Source of the DNA: Labia minor
Lineage: Eukaryota; Arthropoda; Insecta; Dermaptera; Spongiphoridae
Assembly: GCA_963082975.1 (NCBI GenBank)
Contig: OY720347.1
Coordinates: 8,600,225 to 8,664,224 of the forward strand
DNA: 64,000 bases
Direction: 5' to 3'
Part shown: positions 63,001-64,000 of the stretch, piece by piece
Numbering within the stretch: the stretch's first letter is position 1
How the letters are laid out: every line of letters begins with the position of its first letter
Translations under genes and position numbers: made by a program
The notes under the pieces: model-generated
What the model saw: the letters and a program-made list of their open reading frames with translations, nothing else
Told to the model about the DNA's origin: nothing
Database searches by the model: none

Positions 63001-64000
63001 CGAATTTATTATTTTTTTTAAAACATTTCATTTTTTAATTTTACCGAAAATATTATGAAAGGTCATCTTAGGATGACCCTAGGTTTACGGCATAAAAAAA
63101 TAATTATTCATCAGAAATATCAATAATATATTTTTTTAATAATTTTATGATGTAAAATGAACGAATTTATTATTTATTTTTAAAAATTTCATTTTTTAAT
63201 TTTACCGTAAAAATTATGAAAGGTCATCGTACGATGACCCTAGGTTTTCGGCATAAACAAATAATTATTCATCAGAAATATCAATAATATATTTTTTTTA
63301 ATATTTTTATGATGTAAAATGAACGAATTTATTATTTTTTTTAAAACATTTCATTTTTTAATTTTACCGAAAATATTATGAAAGGTCATCTTAGGATGAC
63401 CCTACGTTTTCGGCATAAAAAAATAATTATTCATCAGAAATATCATTAATATATTTTTTTAATAATTTTATGATGTAAAATGAACGAATTTATTATTTTT
63501 TTTTTTAAAACATTTCATTTTTTAATTTTACCGAAAATATTATGAAAGGTCATCTTAGGATGACCCTAGGTTTTCATCATAAAAAAATAATTATTCATCA
63601 GAAATATCAATAATATATATTTTTAATAATTTTATGATGTAAAATGAACGAATTTATTATTTATTTTTAAAAATTTCATTTTTTAATTTTCCCGTAAAAA
63701 TTATGAAAGGTCATCGTAGGATGACCCTAGGTTTACGGCATAAAAAAATAATTATTCATCAGAAATATCAATAATATATTTTTTTAATATTTTTATGATG
63801 TAAAATGAAGAATTTATTATTTATTTTTAAAAATTTCATTTTTTAATTTTCCCCTAAAAATTATGAAAGGTCATCGTAGGATGACCCTAGGTTTTAGGCA
63901 TAATAAAATAATTATTCATCAGAAATATCAATAATATATTTTTTTAATATTATTATGATGTAAAATGAACGAATTTATTATTTATTTTTAAAAATTTCAT
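58265..64000 (+). repeat. 13.70-kb-offset satellite duplication, copy B
   Basis: Partner of 44568-50303. Differences seen: CATAAATAAAT near 60680 versus CATAAACAAAT, GATTTAAAATG near 61057 versus GATGTAAAATG, ATCATTAAT near 60868 versus ATCATAAAT near 47171, and one more T in the T-run near 63496. Confidence 0.88.

Larger units (their letters stand above)
17297..64000 (+). repeat. AT-rich tandem satellite array, right block (~290 monomers of ~160 bp)
   Basis: The same ~160-bp monomer family as 1724-13439 runs in the same orientation to the window end without interruption by any gene or other element. Monomer start: GGTCATC-N4-GATGACC dyad. Middle: CGGCATAAAAAAATAATT, then ATTCATCAGAAATATCAATAA or TTTAGTAAGAAATATGAATAA, then T/A runs. 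End: one of two linked haplotypes, TTTATTTTTAAAAATTTC with CCCGTAAAAATT, CCCCTAAAAATT or ACCGTAAAAATT, or TTTTTTTTAAAACATTTC with ACCGAAAATATT. Monomer length is near that of a nucleosome repeat. I see no gene, tRNA or rRNA in this 46.7 kb. Confidence 0.97.

Noticed and set aside
1724-64000. CRISPR array
   Set aside because: The repeats are contiguous ~160-bp monomers without unique spacers, in a eukaryotic context with no cas genes.
1724-64000. Definite call of a centromere
   Set aside because: Monomer length, AT content, dyads and higher-order structure are suggestive, but pericentromeric and subtelomeric satellites share them and no functional data exist here.
1724-64000. Transcribed satellite RNA or ribozyme
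   Set aside because: I saw no conserved hammerhead core or other catalytic motif in the monomer; the dyad alone is not enough.

Overview
The window is eukaryotic, non-coding-dominated DNA: a very AT-rich satellite array (about 20% G+C, counted by hand on one monomer) carrying two copies of one Ty1/copia-type LTR retrotransposon. The copia-style gag-pol layout and a primer-binding site complementary to the inside of initiator tRNA-Met, as in Drosophila copia, point to an animal, most likely an insect. That assignment is an inference with modest confidence. There are no host genes, tRNAs, rRNAs or CRISPR arrays.

Layout. 1-1723: 3' part of retrotransposon copy 1, cut by the window edge, ending in its 3' LTR. 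1724-13439: satellite, about 73 monomers of ~160 bp. 13440-17296: complete retrotransposon copy 2 (3857 bp) with two identical 149-bp LTRs, a TATA-type promoter in the LTR, a PBS, one 1134-codon gag-pol ORF, a polypurine tract and a 5-bp target-site duplication AAGGT. 17297-64000: satellite, about 290 monomers, all in one orientation with no further insertion seen.

The retrotransposon ORF is open from Gag through zinc knuckle, protease, integrase and reverse transcriptase, then jumps in frame from just after the RT palm to the last residues normally found after RNase H. The RT thumb/connection and the whole RNase H domain are missing. The element therefore has intact ends and an open ORF but should not complete its own reverse transcription. 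Two AT-hook-like motifs lie in the linker between integrase and RT, which is notable in an element sitting in AT-rich satellite.

The two copies are not independent insertions. Positions 1-6387 repeat at 15574-21960 with constant offset 15573, including 4.66 kb of flanking satellite with the same private variants. One insertion into the array was later duplicated together with its flanks.

The satellite monomer carries a dyad at its start: an 18-bp perfect palindrome in one variant class, with 7-bp arms kept in most others. Monomer variants recur in fixed order, giving a 7-monomer higher-order repeat (~1.13 kb) and larger nested duplications at offsets of 1.59, 1.61, 2.56, 3.06, 3.71, 4.16, 5.60, 6.91 and 13.70 kb. 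This is the pattern expected of repeated unequal exchange in a large, possibly centromeric or heterochromatic array; the centromere assignment is not proven by the sequence.
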